A DNA stretch of 64,000 nucleotides from Flavobacteriales bacterium (GTDB taxonomy: Bacteria > Bacteroidota > Bacteroidia > Flavobacteriales_C > GCA-002722245). The first letter of the stretch is position 1; each line of letters starts with the position of its first letter. A model generated the notes under the pieces. It had not been told where the DNA came from, ran no database searches, and saw nothing but the letters and a program-made list of their open reading frames with translations. The translations under genes and the position numbers were made by a program. Below, one piece after another: positions 18,412-26,963 of this stretch. The stretch is taken from contig PBLA01000033.1 of NCBI GenBank assembly GCA_002722245.1, forward strand, positions 130,813 through 194,812. The letters run 5' to 3'.

Positions 18412-19167
18412 ATGCCAAAAATCTCAGCGGCCATTATAACTTTTAATGAAGAAATCAATATAAAACGTTGTTTATACTCATTGATGGAAGTGGTTGATGA
18501 AATTGTAGTGGTTGATTCAGGGTCAACGGATCAAACGCAAAAAATAGCTTTGGAATTAGGTGCAAAAGTGGTAGTAAACCCCTTTAAAGGACATATTGAA
18601 CAAAAGAATTTTGCAATCACTCAAACGAAATATGACTGGATTATTTCTTTAGATGCTGATGAAGCACTCTCTGAAGAATTAAAATTTTCAATCTTATCAA
18701 TAAAAAACAACCTTTCGGATACCGCTTATGAATTTAACCGATTAACCAACTATTGCGGAAAATGGATTAAACATAGTGGATGGTACCCCGATAAAAAACT
18801 TCGCATTTTCCATAAAAGCCATGGTAAATGGGGCGGAAAAAATCCGCATGATCAATTTATATTAACCTCAGGTAAACCACATCATTTGAAAGGAGATCTT
18901 TTGCATTATAGCTTTTACACAGTTGAAGATCATAAAAAACAAATAATAAAATTCACAGATATCGCCGCTCAATCGTTATATGAACTTGGTATAAAATCTA
19001 GTTGGCTAAAAATATATCTAAAAACCATTGCAAAATTTATACGCAACTACTTCATCAAATTTGGATTTTTGGATGGTGCCATAGGTTTACATATTTGTAG
19101 AATGTCTGCTCATGCGACGTACTTGCGTTATTATAAACTTCTTCAACTTCATCAATCCAGTGAATAA
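18412..19167 (+). CDS. Family 2 glycosyltransferase (LPS core WaaE/KdtX-like)
   Basis: A 251-residue GT-A fold glycosyltransferase. It has AAIITFNEEINIKRCL at the N-terminus, VVDSGSTDQTQKIA (nucleotide-sugar binding), ISLDADEALSEEL with the DxD-like motif, and a C-terminal HYSFYTVEDH segment plus a hydrophobic or basic tail. The pattern is that of the WaaE/KdtX beta-glucosyltransferase group acting on LPS core. It is a peripheral inner-membrane enzyme on the cytoplasmic side. Its last codons overlap the start of the next glycosyltransferase gene, indicating a two-gene unit. The sugar and acceptor are inferred only from family resemblance. Confidence 0.88.
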   Translation: MPKISAAIITFNEEINIKRCLYSLMEVVDEIVVVDSGSTDQTQKIALELGAKVVVNPFKGHIEQKNFAITQTKYDWIISLDADEALSEELKFSILSIKNNLSDTAYEFNRLTNYCGKWIKHSGWYPDKKLRIFHKSHGKWGGKNPHDQFILTSGKPHHLKGDLLHYSFYTVEDHKKQIIKFTDIAAQSLYELGIKSSWLKIYLKTIAKFIRNYFIKFGFLDGAIGLHICRMSAHATYLRYYKLLQLHQSSE

Positions 19168-20284
19168 AACCCCTAAAATACTACATGTTTCTACGCCTAA
19201 AAGTTGGAGAGGAGGTGAACAACAAATTGCCTATTTGTACGAAGAATTAGCCCAAATAGGTATTGAGCAATATATTCTTTGTGCAAAAGGAGGAGAACTA
19301 GCCAAACGAGGAAAAGCCAAAAAGTGGAACATTATTGAGTCTCGTAAAAGAGCTGCTATTGACCCTTTTTTCTCTTTCTCAATAAAACGAATAAGTCGAT
19401 TGAAAAATATTGACATCATTCATGTTCATGACTCGCATGCGCATACTTTTGCCATGATATCTTCTAGTATTTGGAGAAATAATATTCCGATAGTAGTAAG
19501 TAGAAGAGTAGATTTCCCCATTAGCAACTCATCTATAAAAAAATACAATCACAAGAATATCAAAAGAATACTATGTGTTTCTGATGCCATAAAAGCAATT
19601 ACAGCAACCAAAATAGTTGATCAATCTATCCTAAAAACAATTTATTCAGGGATTGATCTTGAACGATTTCACTCTGTGAATCAACCTATGGATGTGTTAA
19701 GAACTGAATTTAATATTGCCGCAAATATTCCTCTAATTGGGAATGTAGCAGCCATTGCGCCCCATAAAGATTACTTTACATTTATTGACACAGCTGAAGA
19801 AGTTATCAAAAGAGGATTGAACGCCAAATTTATTATTATCGGTACAGGCCCTCTAGAATTAGAAATAAAAGAATATTGTTTAATGAAAGGATTAAGTGAC
19901 CACATCATTTTCACCGGATTTCGTTCCGATATTCCAACAATCCTTCCTGAACTTGATCTTTTTCTAATTACAAGTGAAACTGAGGGGCTCGGCACTTCGG
20001 TAATTGATGCCTTTGCATGCAGAGTTCCCGTTGTAGCTACTCGAGCCGGGGGTATTCCTGAATTAGTTCATCATGAAAAAACAGGATTACTTGCAGATAT
20101 TAAAGACCCCGTGGGTCTTGCAAATCAAATAGAATTAATCTTAAACTCAGCCTCTTTACAAGCACAAATTATCAAAGGTCAGCAAGAGATCCTCCCTTTA
20201 TTTACTAAAACAGAAACAGCAAAAAAAACACTGCAAGAGTATTTAGCGGTTCTAGAACAAGAACAACCAAATCATTACGATTAA
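19160..20284 (+). CDS. Family 4 glycosyltransferase (GT-B)
   Basis: About 374 residues from a GTG at 19160 that overlaps the preceding stop by 8 bases. A longer reading from ATG 19112 adds non-homologous residues. The N-terminus KTPKILHVSTPKSWRGGEQQ is the acceptor-side glycine-rich loop. The C-terminal half has FTGFRSDIPTILPELDLFL and the TSETEGLGTSVIDAFACRVPVVATRAGGIPELV block, which contains the donor-binding ExxGxxxxE-type motif (ETEGLGTSVIDA). With the upstream GT2 it probably builds LPS core or another surface glycan. The donor sugar is unknown. Confidence 0.9.
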   Translation: MNKTPKILHVSTPKSWRGGEQQIAYLYEELAQIGIEQYILCAKGGELAKRGKAKKWNIIESRKRAAIDPFFSFSIKRISRLKNIDIIHVHDSHAHTFAMISSSIWRNNIPIVVSRRVDFPISNSSIKKYNHKNIKRILCVSDAIKAITATKIVDQSILKTIYSGIDLERFHSVNQPMDVLRTEFNIAANIPLIGNVAAIAPHKDYFTFIDTAEEVIKRGLNAKFIIIGTGPLELEIKEYCLMKGLSDHIIFTGFRSDIPTILPELDLFLITSETEGLGTSVIDAFACRVPVVATRAGGIPELVHHEKTGLLADIKDPVGLANQIELILNSASLQAQIIKGQQEILPLFTKTETAKKTLQEYLAVLEQEQPNHYD

Positions 20285-20331
20285 TCTTTTCACAAACTAT
20301 TCACAATCGTTAATTCTGCTCGCACAGTGCT

Positions 20332-20339
20332 TATATTTG
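20332..20339 (+). promoter_or_regulatory. Candidate -7 element (TAnnTTTG)
   Basis: TATATTTG matches TAnnTTTG and ends 16 bases before the ATG at 20356. A weak TTA lies about 20 bases upstream. It would start a unit separate from the glycosyltransferases. Confidence 0.45.
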
Positions 20340-20355
20340 ACTAAAAGATGTTTTT

Positions 20356-20730
20356 ATGACTGTTAATTTTAATATTCACGCTGCTGAATGGGAATTTAAA
20401 GAAGAACTTCCGTTTGACATTGTTACAATCAATGATCAAATTCAAGATTTTGAATTACCACTCTATGATGAAAACGATATTGTAACAGAAACCATTTTAA
20501 TGAAAAACTGTCGAGTGATCGAATTGATTGGAGATGAAGACACTTTTTTAGTGGTAATTGAAACAGCACTTATTAAAGAACAAGAAGTTTTTGACGTAGA
20601 GGATAATGACCGAGTATTTAATTTTGCTCTTCATCCTGATCGCCCACTTTGGAGAGAGGGAGAAGATATAGGGGTATTTTACAGTTGGGAAAACCTACCT
20701 GACACATTAAAAGAAATAAAATTAGGATAA
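20356..20730 (+). CDS. Hypothetical protein, 124 residues
   Basis: An acidic, soluble 124-residue protein with no signal peptide or membrane segment. Its single stop is followed one base later by the ATG of a MazG-like gene, so the two are almost certainly co-transcribed. Visible pieces are HAAEWEFKEELPFDIV, an ENDIVTETILMKNCRVIELIGDEDTFLVV beta-rich centre and a C-terminal RPLWREGEDIGVFYSWENLP. I do not recognise a family. The tight pairing suggests a shared process with the pyrophosphohydrolase, perhaps nucleotide housekeeping, but this is inference from position only. Confidence 0.7.
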   Translation: MTVNFNIHAAEWEFKEELPFDIVTINDQIQDFELPLYDENDIVTETILMKNCRVIELIGDEDTFLVVIETALIKEQEVFDVEDNDRVFNFALHPDRPLWREGEDIGVFYSWENLPDTLKEIKLG

Positions 20731-20731
20731 T

Positions 20732-21136
20732 ATGGCTTTAGAAAAAGATATTCACGCATTGATTGGTTGTGTTGAGCAATTTCATGACTCATTTGGTATC
20801 TCCAATAACTATGCTCCCACTGTAGAATTGTCCAAAGAAGATATTCAATTGCGTTTCGAACTATTAAAAGAGGAGAATAATGAATACTTAGAGGCAGCCC
20901 AAAACGGAGATATGGTTGAAGTTGCGGATGCGTTGGGTGATTTAATGTATATTCTTTTTGGGACAATAATGAAACACGGCATGCAACATAAGATTGTTGA
21001 AGTATTTGAAGAAATTCAGAAAAGCAATATGAGTAAATTGGATGCCAATGGACAGCCTATTTATCGAGAGGACGGAAAAGTTTTAAAAGGCCCCAATTAC
21101 TTCAAGCCAAATATCAAAAAAATTCTCGAACACTAA
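20732..21136 (+). CDS. MazG-like / phosphoribosyl-ATP pyrophosphohydrolase family protein
   Basis: A 134-residue all-alpha NTP pyrophosphohydrolase-like protein. The metal-binding pattern is visible as LLKEENNEYLEAA (EExxE) followed by VEVADALGDLMYILFG (ExxDxxxD). The C-terminal part includes SNMSKLDANGQPIYREDGKVLKGPNYFKP, a feature of stand-alone PRA-PH/MazG-like proteins in Bacteroidota. It is expected to hydrolyse a nucleoside triphosphate or related compound to the monophosphate and pyrophosphate. It is cytoplasmic and translationally coupled to the preceding hypothetical gene. No histidine biosynthesis genes are nearby, so a HisE role is unlikely. Confidence 0.82.
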   Translation: MALEKDIHALIGCVEQFHDSFGISNNYAPTVELSKEDIQLRFELLKEENNEYLEAAQNGDMVEVADALGDLMYILFGTIMKHGMQHKIVEVFEEIQKSNMSKLDANGQPIYREDGKVLKGPNYFKPNIKKILEH

Positions 21137-21155
21137 ATCTGCTTTATTTTTTAAT

Positions 21156-21617
21156 ATGCAACTTATTTCAAGACTCACTCTTTTTGTTATTGTTTCGTTA
21201 TCCCTGCAAGGATGTGTAGCATTCAAAGACCTGAAATTTAATGGTATTCAAAATTTTAAAGTAGAGGAGCTATCTATGAAAGGAGTCAAAATTAATCTTG
21301 GAATAAAACTAGATAACCCCAATTGGTTTGCCATAAAAGCAAAAGGTGGAGAAATTCACATTAAAGCAAATGAAATTAATTTGGGAAGTTTCAAAATCGT
21401 TAAACCCGTTAAAATTCCCAAGCGAAGTGACGGTGTCGTTCATGTCACTGTTGAGTCTAAATTTAAAAACCTGCTAGGAAGCGGAGTGATGTAATTAATT
21501 TCAGTTTTATCTAACGGTGGAAAGTTCAAAGTTGATATTGATGGGTATGTAAAAGCATCAGCACTAGGCATCTCAAAAAAAGTAAAGATATCTACAACAG
21601 AGTACGTCGGTCTCTAA
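21156..21617 (+). pseudogene. LEA type 2 family lipoprotein gene with an in-frame stop
   Basis: The ORF from ATG 21156 encodes a lipoprotein (lipobox LQGC, C20) with a LEA-2/WHy-like fold: KVNLGIKLDNPNWF-type segment near 46-58 and LGSFKIVKPVKIPKRSDGVVHVTVES. It stops at a TAA (21492-21494) after 112 residues. The same frame then continues for 41 further sense codons (LISVLSNGGKFKVDIDGYVKAS to EYVGL) to a TAA at 21615-21617. The continuation reads like the missing last strands of the same domain, since LEA-2 domains end in a glycan-like GYVKA-type strand. One base change would restore a 153-residue protein. It may be a recent pseudogene, readthrough or a sequencing error. Confidence 0.75.
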
Positions 21618-21824
21618 TTCTTTTAAAGAAAAAAGTCAAATAACGAAACCTTTTTTAGTGAGTATTGGTTATAAATTATGTCAATATAACTCACCCCCTA
21701 AAACATAGAACCTATGAGAATCCCTCTATATCAATATAGGGGTTTACTCATGTGAAAGCCTTTTATCACTTGCTAAAAACATGTACCACTTTTAATGAAG
21801 TATGGGCGTTTTGTATTGAGCAAT

Positions 21825-21854
21825 AAAAAAGCCCCACTAAATTTGTGAGGCTTT
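21825..21854 (-). terminator. Rho-independent terminator of pgk
   Basis: Stem with arms GCCCCAC/GTGAGGC (one mismatch) and a 7-base loop. On the minus strand it is followed by a T-rich run (six A residues on the plus strand). It lies about 20 bases past the pgk stop. Confidence 0.82.
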
Positions 21855-21872
21855 CAAAATCTTAAGTTAATA

Positions 21873-23063
21873 CTAGTTTAATACCGCATCCACTCCAGGA
21901 AGTACCTTCCCCTCCAACAATTCTAATAAAGCGCCTCCACCTGTAGAAATGTAGGAAACTTGATCAGCCAAACCATATTTATTAATCGCTGCAACCGAAT
22001 CACCACCTCCAATTAAGGTAAAGGCTCCGTTTTCAGTAGCCCGAACAACAGATTCAGCAATAGCCTTAGTTCCCGCTCCAAATGTTTCCATTTCAAAGAC
22101 ACCAACAGGACCATTCCATAAAACAGTACCAGACTGTTCAATAACACTTCCAAATACCTTTCTTGATTCAGGACCACAATCTAGTCCCTCCCAACCATCA
22201 GGGATTTCACCAGCTGAAGCTACTTTTGTATTCGCATCATTCGAAAAATCATCGGCAATTAAAGAATCAACTGGAAGATAAATATTTACACCTTTTTCCT
22301 CAGCCTCTTTAAGCACATTTAACGCAGTTTCTAAGAAATCGTCTTCAACAATTGAATTCCCAATTTTTCCACCTTTTGCCTTAGAAAAAGTATATCCCAT
22401 ACCACCACCAATAATTAAATTATCCACCTTGTCTAATAACTGAGTAATGATTTGAATCTTTGAAGATACTTTTGATCCACCCATAATTGCTGTAAGTGGT
22501 GCTTTTCCTGTTTTAATTGCTTTTTCAATACTTTCAAGTTCACCCGCCAATAATAATCCAAACATTTTATCCTTAGGGAAAAACTTAGCAATAATCGTGG
22601 TTGATGCATGGGCTCTATGGGCAGTACCAAACGCATCGTTTACGTAGCAGTCAGCCAATTTAGCCAATTTCTCAGCAAACGCATTGTCACCATTAGTCTC
22701 TTCCTTATAAAATCTTAAATTGTCTAACAACAACACCTCTCCAGCCTTTAAATTATTTGCTTCGGCCTCAACATCCTCTCCGATACAATCTGAAACAAAT
22801 TTTACATTTACTCCTAAATGCTCAGAAACTTTAGTTACGATATGTTTCAAAGAAAACTTATCCTCTGGTCCATTTTTTGGACGTCCAAGATGTGACATTA
22901 ATATTGCACTCCCTCCCTTTTCCAATATGGTTTTAATCGTTGGGGCTGCCGCTCTAATTCTTGTATCATCCGTTACATTAAAGTGATCATCTAATGGAAC
23001 ATTAAAATCAACCCTAACAATGGCCTTTTTGCCAGAAAAATCATAATCTCTTACTGTGTTCAT
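21873..23063 (-). CDS. pgk: Phosphoglycerate kinase
   Basis: A 396-residue glycolytic kinase transferring phosphate from 1,3-bisphosphoglycerate to ADP. It has the N-terminal [11 protein letters not shown] substrate loop, [18 protein letters not shown], the [11 protein letters not shown] segment and [11 protein letters not shown]. The C-terminal WNGPVGVFE and [14 protein letters not shown]-binding motif are also present. The length is canonical. The ATG start at 23063 is clear. It is cytoplasmic. A single-gene unit is indicated by a terminator directly downstream and a divergent holB upstream. No anomalies are visible. Confidence 0.98.
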   Translation of the reverse strand: MNTVRDYDFSGKKAIVRVDFNVPLDDHFNVTDDTRIRAAAPTIKTILEKGGSAILMSHLGRPKNGPEDKFSLKHIVTKVSEHLGVNVKFVSDCIGEDVEAEANNLKAGEVLLLDNLRFYKEETNGDNAFAEKLAKLADCYVNDAFGTAHRAHASTTIIAKFFPKDKMFGLLLAGELESIEKAIKTGKAPLTAIMGGSKVSSKIQIITQLLDKVDNLIIGGGMGYTFSKAKGGKIGNSIVEDDFLETALNVLKEAEEKGVNIYLPVDSLIADDFSNDANTKVASAGEIPDGWEGLDCGPESRKVFGSVIEQSGTVLWNGPVGVFEMETFGAGTKAIAESVVRATENGAFTLIGGGDSVAAINKYGLADQVSYISTGGGALLELLEGKVLPGVDAVLN

Positions 23064-23251
23064 ATTGTATTATCGTTTGTTCTTAATTCGTTGTCCACAG
23101 GGACAGTACTAAAATAGCGATTCTTGTTGGTTTATTGTAATATTTCGATTCATTATCGAAATTAAAAACAGCCATATAACCGTGAATGAACAGAATAAAT
23201 AATTCGTATGTATATTGATACTCAAGTAGACTTTAATATCTTTAATTATTC

Positions 23252-24385
23252 ATGCAATTCAAAAATATTGTTGGACATAAAAAGGTTAAAAAGCACCTTA
23301 TTGAAAGCGTAAAAAGCAACCGTATAAGCCATGCGCAATTGTTTTTGGGTGGCGAGGGAAACGGGAACTTTCAAATGGCTTTAGCATATGCACAATATGT
23401 AAACTGTGAAGCACCTAACGAAACAGATTCTTGTGGCACGTGCTCAAGTTGTATTAAATATGAAAATATACAACATCCTGATTTAAATTTCTTTTATCCA
23501 AGTGCAATTGGTACTGCTGTAAAAACTCAGCCAACAAGCAGAAAATTATCAAAAGAATGGATTGAATTTTTAAAGTGCAACGAATATTTTGAAATGAAGG
23601 ATTGGGTAGATCATATCGGAGCAGGTCAAAAACTAGCGATTATCAATAAATATGACAGCGAAGATATTATCAAATCAATATCACTTAAAAACTTTGAGTC
23701 AAAATATAAAATTGTTTTGATTTGGTGGCCAGAGCGTATGAATATTGAATGCTCAAATAAAATCTTAAAAGTACTTGAAGAACCCACGCCTAATACTCTC
23801 TTTTTACTAGTTGGACACCATACTGACGAACTTTTAACCACCATACTTTCTCGGGTACAAATTATAAAATTAGGTAGTCTTCAACCATCAGAAATTAAAG
23901 AAGGACTAATTGATAAAGAAGGAATACCTGAGGACTTAGCAGATTCAATTGCAAACTTATCGAATGGTAATTTCACACGTGCGCTTGAGCTTGTTCGTCA
24001 ACCTGATGGTGATGAACTCTTCATTGATTCATTTCAAACATGGATGCGACTATGTTATACCGTAGATTATCTTAAACTCGAAAACTGGGTAGATCATATC
24101 CACAAACTAGGTAGAATAAAACAAAAAGACTTTTTGGAATATGGACTTCGAATATTTAGAGAGTGTATGATTTATAACTATGCCTCGCCCTCGTTAAATC
24201 GTTTGCATCAAAAAGAAGCGCGTTTTAATGAAAAGTTTTCAAAATTCATACACGGTGGAAACATTCTACCTATAATAAGTCTTTTTGAACATACCCATAC
24301 ATCGATTTTAAGAAATGCTTATGCAAAATTAGCATTCATGAACTTAAGCCTAAAAATGTGTAATTTGCTTAAATCTAAACCTTAA
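23252..24385 (+). CDS. holB: DNA polymerase III delta-prime subunit
   Basis: A 377-residue clamp-loader subunit. It opens with MQFKNIVGHKKVKKHL and the SHAQLFLGGEGNGNF loop (33-40), a degenerate Walker A as expected of delta-prime, which does not hydrolyse ATP. Zinc-type cysteines C52, C61, C64 and C67 (CGTCSSC) follow, then HPDLNFFYP. The sensor or Walker B equivalent reads IVLIWWPERMN, followed by ILKVLEEPTPNTLFLLV and an ILSRVQIIKL arginine-finger (SRC-like) region. The Bacteroidota-type insertion between 90 and 130 is present. Divergent from pgk and followed by a terminator. Confidence 0.92.
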   Translation: MQFKNIVGHKKVKKHLIESVKSNRISHAQLFLGGEGNGNFQMALAYAQYVNCEAPNETDSCGTCSSCIKYENIQHPDLNFFYPSAIGTAVKTQPTSRKLSKEWIEFLKCNEYFEMKDWVDHIGAGQKLAIINKYDSEDIIKSISLKNFESKYKIVLIWWPERMNIECSNKILKVLEEPTPNTLFLLVGHHTDELLTTILSRVQIIKLGSLQPSEIKEGLIDKEGIPEDLADSIANLSNGNFTRALELVRQPDGDELFIDSFQTWMRLCYTVDYLKLENWVDHIHKLGRIKQKDFLEYGLRIFRECMIYNYASPSLNRLHQKEARFNEKFSKFIHGGNILPIISLFEHTHTSILRNAYAKLAFMNLSLKMCNLLKSKP

Positions 24386-24454
24386 GTGTTTTTTTCTAAT
24401 CATACGACTTGCCCTTTTATTTTCTTTCTTCACAAATTATATTTCCATTAAAAT

Positions 24455-24486
24455 AAAAAAGACCGCATTCGGGGTGCGATCCTTTT
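24455..24486 (+). terminator. Candidate terminator downstream of holB
   Basis: Hairpin GACCGCA/TGCGATC (one mismatch) with a 7-base loop at 24461-24481, then CTTTT. Six A residues on the left mean it could also act leftward. Confidence 0.6.
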
Positions 24487-24551
24487 CGGGATTAATCTAA
24501 GAACTACGTATACTTTATATCGAAATAGTAAACCTTTTATTGTTCAACCAT

Positions 24552-24580
24552 AAAAAAAGGCATCTCGAAAGATGCCTTTT
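24552..24580 (-). terminator. Bidirectional terminator for the YceI-DUF5777-DUF4271-HemD operon
   Basis: Perfect 7-bp stem GGCATCT/AGATGCC with a CGAA loop. There are seven T residues on the minus strand and four on the plus strand. It lies 19 bases past the end of the leftward operon. Confidence 0.9.
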
Positions 24581-24598
24581 AATTACCTCTTATTAATA

Positions 24599-25345
24599 TT
24601 AATTATGTTCCTTGATATAAGCTTCAATAGCACCGGTCATTGAAGGAGCATTGGGAGCAGGGGCCGCAATATTTATATCCAACCCCGCTTTAACAGCGGC
24701 CTTTTTAGTTGACTCACCAAAAACAGCAATTCGGGTATCGTTTTGCTTAAATTCAGGAAAATTCTTAAACAAGGAATCAATACCTGCAGGACTGTAAAAA
24801 ACCAAACAGTCATAAAAAACATCTTCCAAATCACTCAAGTCACTCACTACTGTTCGATAAAGAATCGCCCTTTTATAATTAATATTTGCATCATTAAGTT
24901 GGCTTGGAATAACATCTTTTAAAATATCCGAAGAAGGCAACAAAAACTTTTCGTTTTTATGCTTCTTAATTAGTTCCATCAATTCAACAAATCGCTGTCG
25001 ACCATGAAAAATCTTCCTCTTCCTGTACACTACGTGTTTTTGTAAATAAAGAGCAACTGCTTCTGACACACAAAAATATTTCATTGAATCAGGAACCGAA
25101 TACCTCGTTTTCTCACACATTCTGAAAAAATGATCAACTGCTTTTCGTGAAGTTAAAATAACAGCAGTAAACTCTGAAAAATTCACCTTTTGATCACGAA
25201 ATTCTTTTACACCCACACCTTCTACATGAATGAAGGATCTAAAATCGATTTTTACACTGTGCTTATCACCCAATCCGAAAAAGGGCGATTTTTTATTATC
25301 TGGTTTAGGCTGTGACACCAGAATAGACCTAATTGCTTTCCCCAT
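24599..25345 (-). CDS. HemD-family (uroporphyrinogen-III synthase-like) protein, second copy
   Basis: A 248-residue protein from ATG 25345 (an in-frame extension to 25378 is open). It has the two-lobe HemD layout: SILVSQPKPDNKKSP, AVILTSRKAVDHFF, a hinge KFLLPSSDILKDVIPSQL, YRTVVSDL, LVFYSPAGIDSLFKNFP, and RIAVFGESTKKAAVKAG near the end. Proteins of this type adjacent to DUF4271 are common in Bacteroidota and are usually annotated as uroporphyrinogen-III synthase. The canonical hemD end sits at the left edge of this window, so this copy may be redundant or have taken another role. It is the last gene of a four-gene operon. Confidence 0.82.
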   Translation of the reverse strand: MGKAIRSILVSQPKPDNKKSPFFGLGDKHSVKIDFRSFIHVEGVGVKEFRDQKVNFSEFTAVILTSRKAVDHFFRMCEKTRYSVPDSMKYFCVSEAVALYLQKHVVYRKRKIFHGRQRFVELMELIKKHKNEKFLLPSSDILKDVIPSQLNDANINYKRAILYRTVVSDLSDLEDVFYDCLVFYSPAGIDSLFKNFPEFKQNDTRIAVFGESTKKAAVKAGLDINIAAPAPNAPSMTGAIEAYIKEHN

Positions 25346-25386
25346 AACTCTTTCTTTTCTTCTTTGCTTTAGTAGCAACTTTTAGG

Positions 25387-26067
25387 TTATAAAATTTCAC
25401 CTAACGCTTTAAAAGCAATTCCAAATGGCAAAATTTCGAGGGTGCAAATATACAAAATTGAATAAAAAAATGGAATGTTTCCTAGCTTAAATCCTACAAG
25501 AACTCCACTAATCCATCGAAACGCTAGATAAACAAAGAGTATTACTACCCCTAAAACAACAGAAAACTCCTTTAAAGAGGCATTAAATTCAAACAAAAAT
25601 AAAAGAGGAAAAACAAGAACACTAAACCCTTTATCTCTGATCGATGTATGAGAAAAATAGAGACGAGTAATTCCTTGCGTTTTAAAAACTCTCCCTAAAA
25701 ACACTTTAAACGCAAACTTGATTAAAAACACTGAAAAAGTAATCAACGTACTTAATCCTAAAGCGACCCAATCACTTTGCCAGTTGAGTGTAACAACGTA
25801 TTTAACACAAAAATACACGATTAAATTCGCACTCATTAAAAAAAACAAATTGAACCACACACTGGCTTTTTTAGAAACATTGGAATCCTCTTTGTTAAAG
25901 TTTTTTAGGAGTCGGAAGCTAAAATTTGAAAGTATAATATTTTTCAGATACAATTTGTAATGAAAAGAAATGTATATCAAAAGGAGAAGAGACAACAGAA
26001 GATAGATCGCTATGATAGGCGAATTAAAATCATCACGAGGTATTGATATTAAAAGCTCCTTTTTCAT
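25387..26067 (-). CDS. DUF4271 membrane protein
   Basis: A 226-residue integral membrane protein with about six hydrophobic segments and basic cytoplasmic loops (for example RLLKNFNKEDSN). The spacing of helices and the final ILPFGIAFKALGEIL fit DUF4271, a Bacteroidota-specific family of unknown function that usually precedes a HemD-like gene. Its ATG overlaps the stop of the upstream barrel gene by four bases (ATGA), showing translational coupling. The HemD-like gene begins about 40 bases downstream. A role in the membrane envelope is likely, but nothing more specific can be read from the sequence. Confidence 0.85.
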   Translation of the reverse strand: MKKELLISIPRDDFNSPIIAIYLLLSLLLLIYISFHYKLYLKNIILSNFSFRLLKNFNKEDSNVSKKASVWFNLFFLMSANLIVYFCVKYVVTLNWQSDWVALGLSTLITFSVFLIKFAFKVFLGRVFKTQGITRLYFSHTSIRDKGFSVLVFPLLFLFEFNASLKEFSVVLGVVILFVYLAFRWISGVLVGFKLGNIPFFYSILYICTLEILPFGIAFKALGEIL

Positions 26068-26963
26068 TTCAAAACAAAAAACCTTGAAATTGTGAAACCA
26101 AGCTTAATTTCTCCATCTGCCCATGAATCTAATCCAGTATTTAATAAATCCTGATAAATCAATCCTGGCGAATTGGATAAGTTAATATGAAATACATGTC
26201 CTCCTGTTTCGATCTCAATACCCAAAGAAAGTGGATGATAATATTCAATCTCATTTGAGTTCCTAAATAAACCAAAAGTATAATTATACTCTCCTACAAT
26301 AGATAACTTTTTATTGACTTTACAACGGACTCCGCCTCCTAAGGAGAACAGTTCATTACGATCTCTCGGCAGGTTAATGTCAGCTTTTTGAATAACTACG
26401 TTTTTATGAAGATAGGTACCATTAGCGAGTATTGAAAAACGATTATTTACCTTACTTCCAAGAACAATTTGATTAATAAACATTAATCGATGAGCAAATT
26501 TAGAAAAATAGCCATTTGGGTCTTTTTTGGGTGTAATAGCAGTATTTGAAAGCACTACAGCTGAAAAAGGAACCTCCCCTTTTTTTTGTCTTAAAACCCT
26601 CAGCTTAAGAAGACCATCAACATGTTCATTTGTTTTACTTCGTCCAATCCCAATTTGAAAATTCTCGGTAATCCCATAGTCAAATGAAAATCGAATATTA
26701 GAAGCCTGGTCAAGTCCATATAAAGAATGTATTCCTCCGGATTGACCAAAAAGATCGCCAAATCGATGAGCTATTCGAAAATCCAGAACACCTTTAGGCT
26801 CCATTTCCGTTGTATGTGCATTAATGAGATATGGCGCTTTCCAAGAAGATGTCACCCACTCAACATCAGGTGCCATTTCCAATTCTAATTCTGCCAAAAG
26901 ATCATTTTGTCCAATCAGACGAACTACTTGTAAAAAAAGTACTCCCGCTAGTAAATTTCTCAT
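26064..26963 (-). CDS. DUF5777 family outer-membrane beta-barrel protein
   Basis: A 299-residue exported protein with a short signal peptide (to about residue 19) and alternating hydrophobic/polar strands. These include FRIAHRFGDLFGQSGGIHSLYGLDQASNIRFSFDYGITENFQIGIGRS-type strands in the first half and a C-terminal IKLGFTISRFFVLK ending in aromatics. This is the DUF5777 barrel-like pattern, typically found next to YceI proteins in Bacteroidota. It probably sits in the outer membrane. Start and stop overlap both neighbours by four bases, so the three genes are translated as a unit. Confidence 0.85.
   Translation of the reverse strand: MRNLLAGVLFLQVVRLIGQNDLLAELELEMAPDVEWVTSSWKAPYLINAHTTEMEPKGVLDFRIAHRFGDLFGQSGGIHSLYGLDQASNIRFSFDYGITENFQIGIGRSKTNEHVDGLLKLRVLRQKKGEVPFSAVVLSNTAITPKKDPNGYFSKFAHRLMFINQIVLGSKVNNRFSILANGTYLHKNVVIQKADINLPRDRNELFSLGGGVRCKVNKKLSIVGEYNYTFGLFRNSNEIEYYHPLSLGIEIETGGHVFHINLSNSPGLIYQDLLNTGLDSWADGEIKLGFTISRFFVLK

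Noticed and set aside
21723-21745. Hairpin CTATAT/ATATAG with flanking CCC/GGG after the LEA-2 gene as a terminator
   Set aside because: No T-run follows on either strand. It might be a structural element, but no role can be supported.
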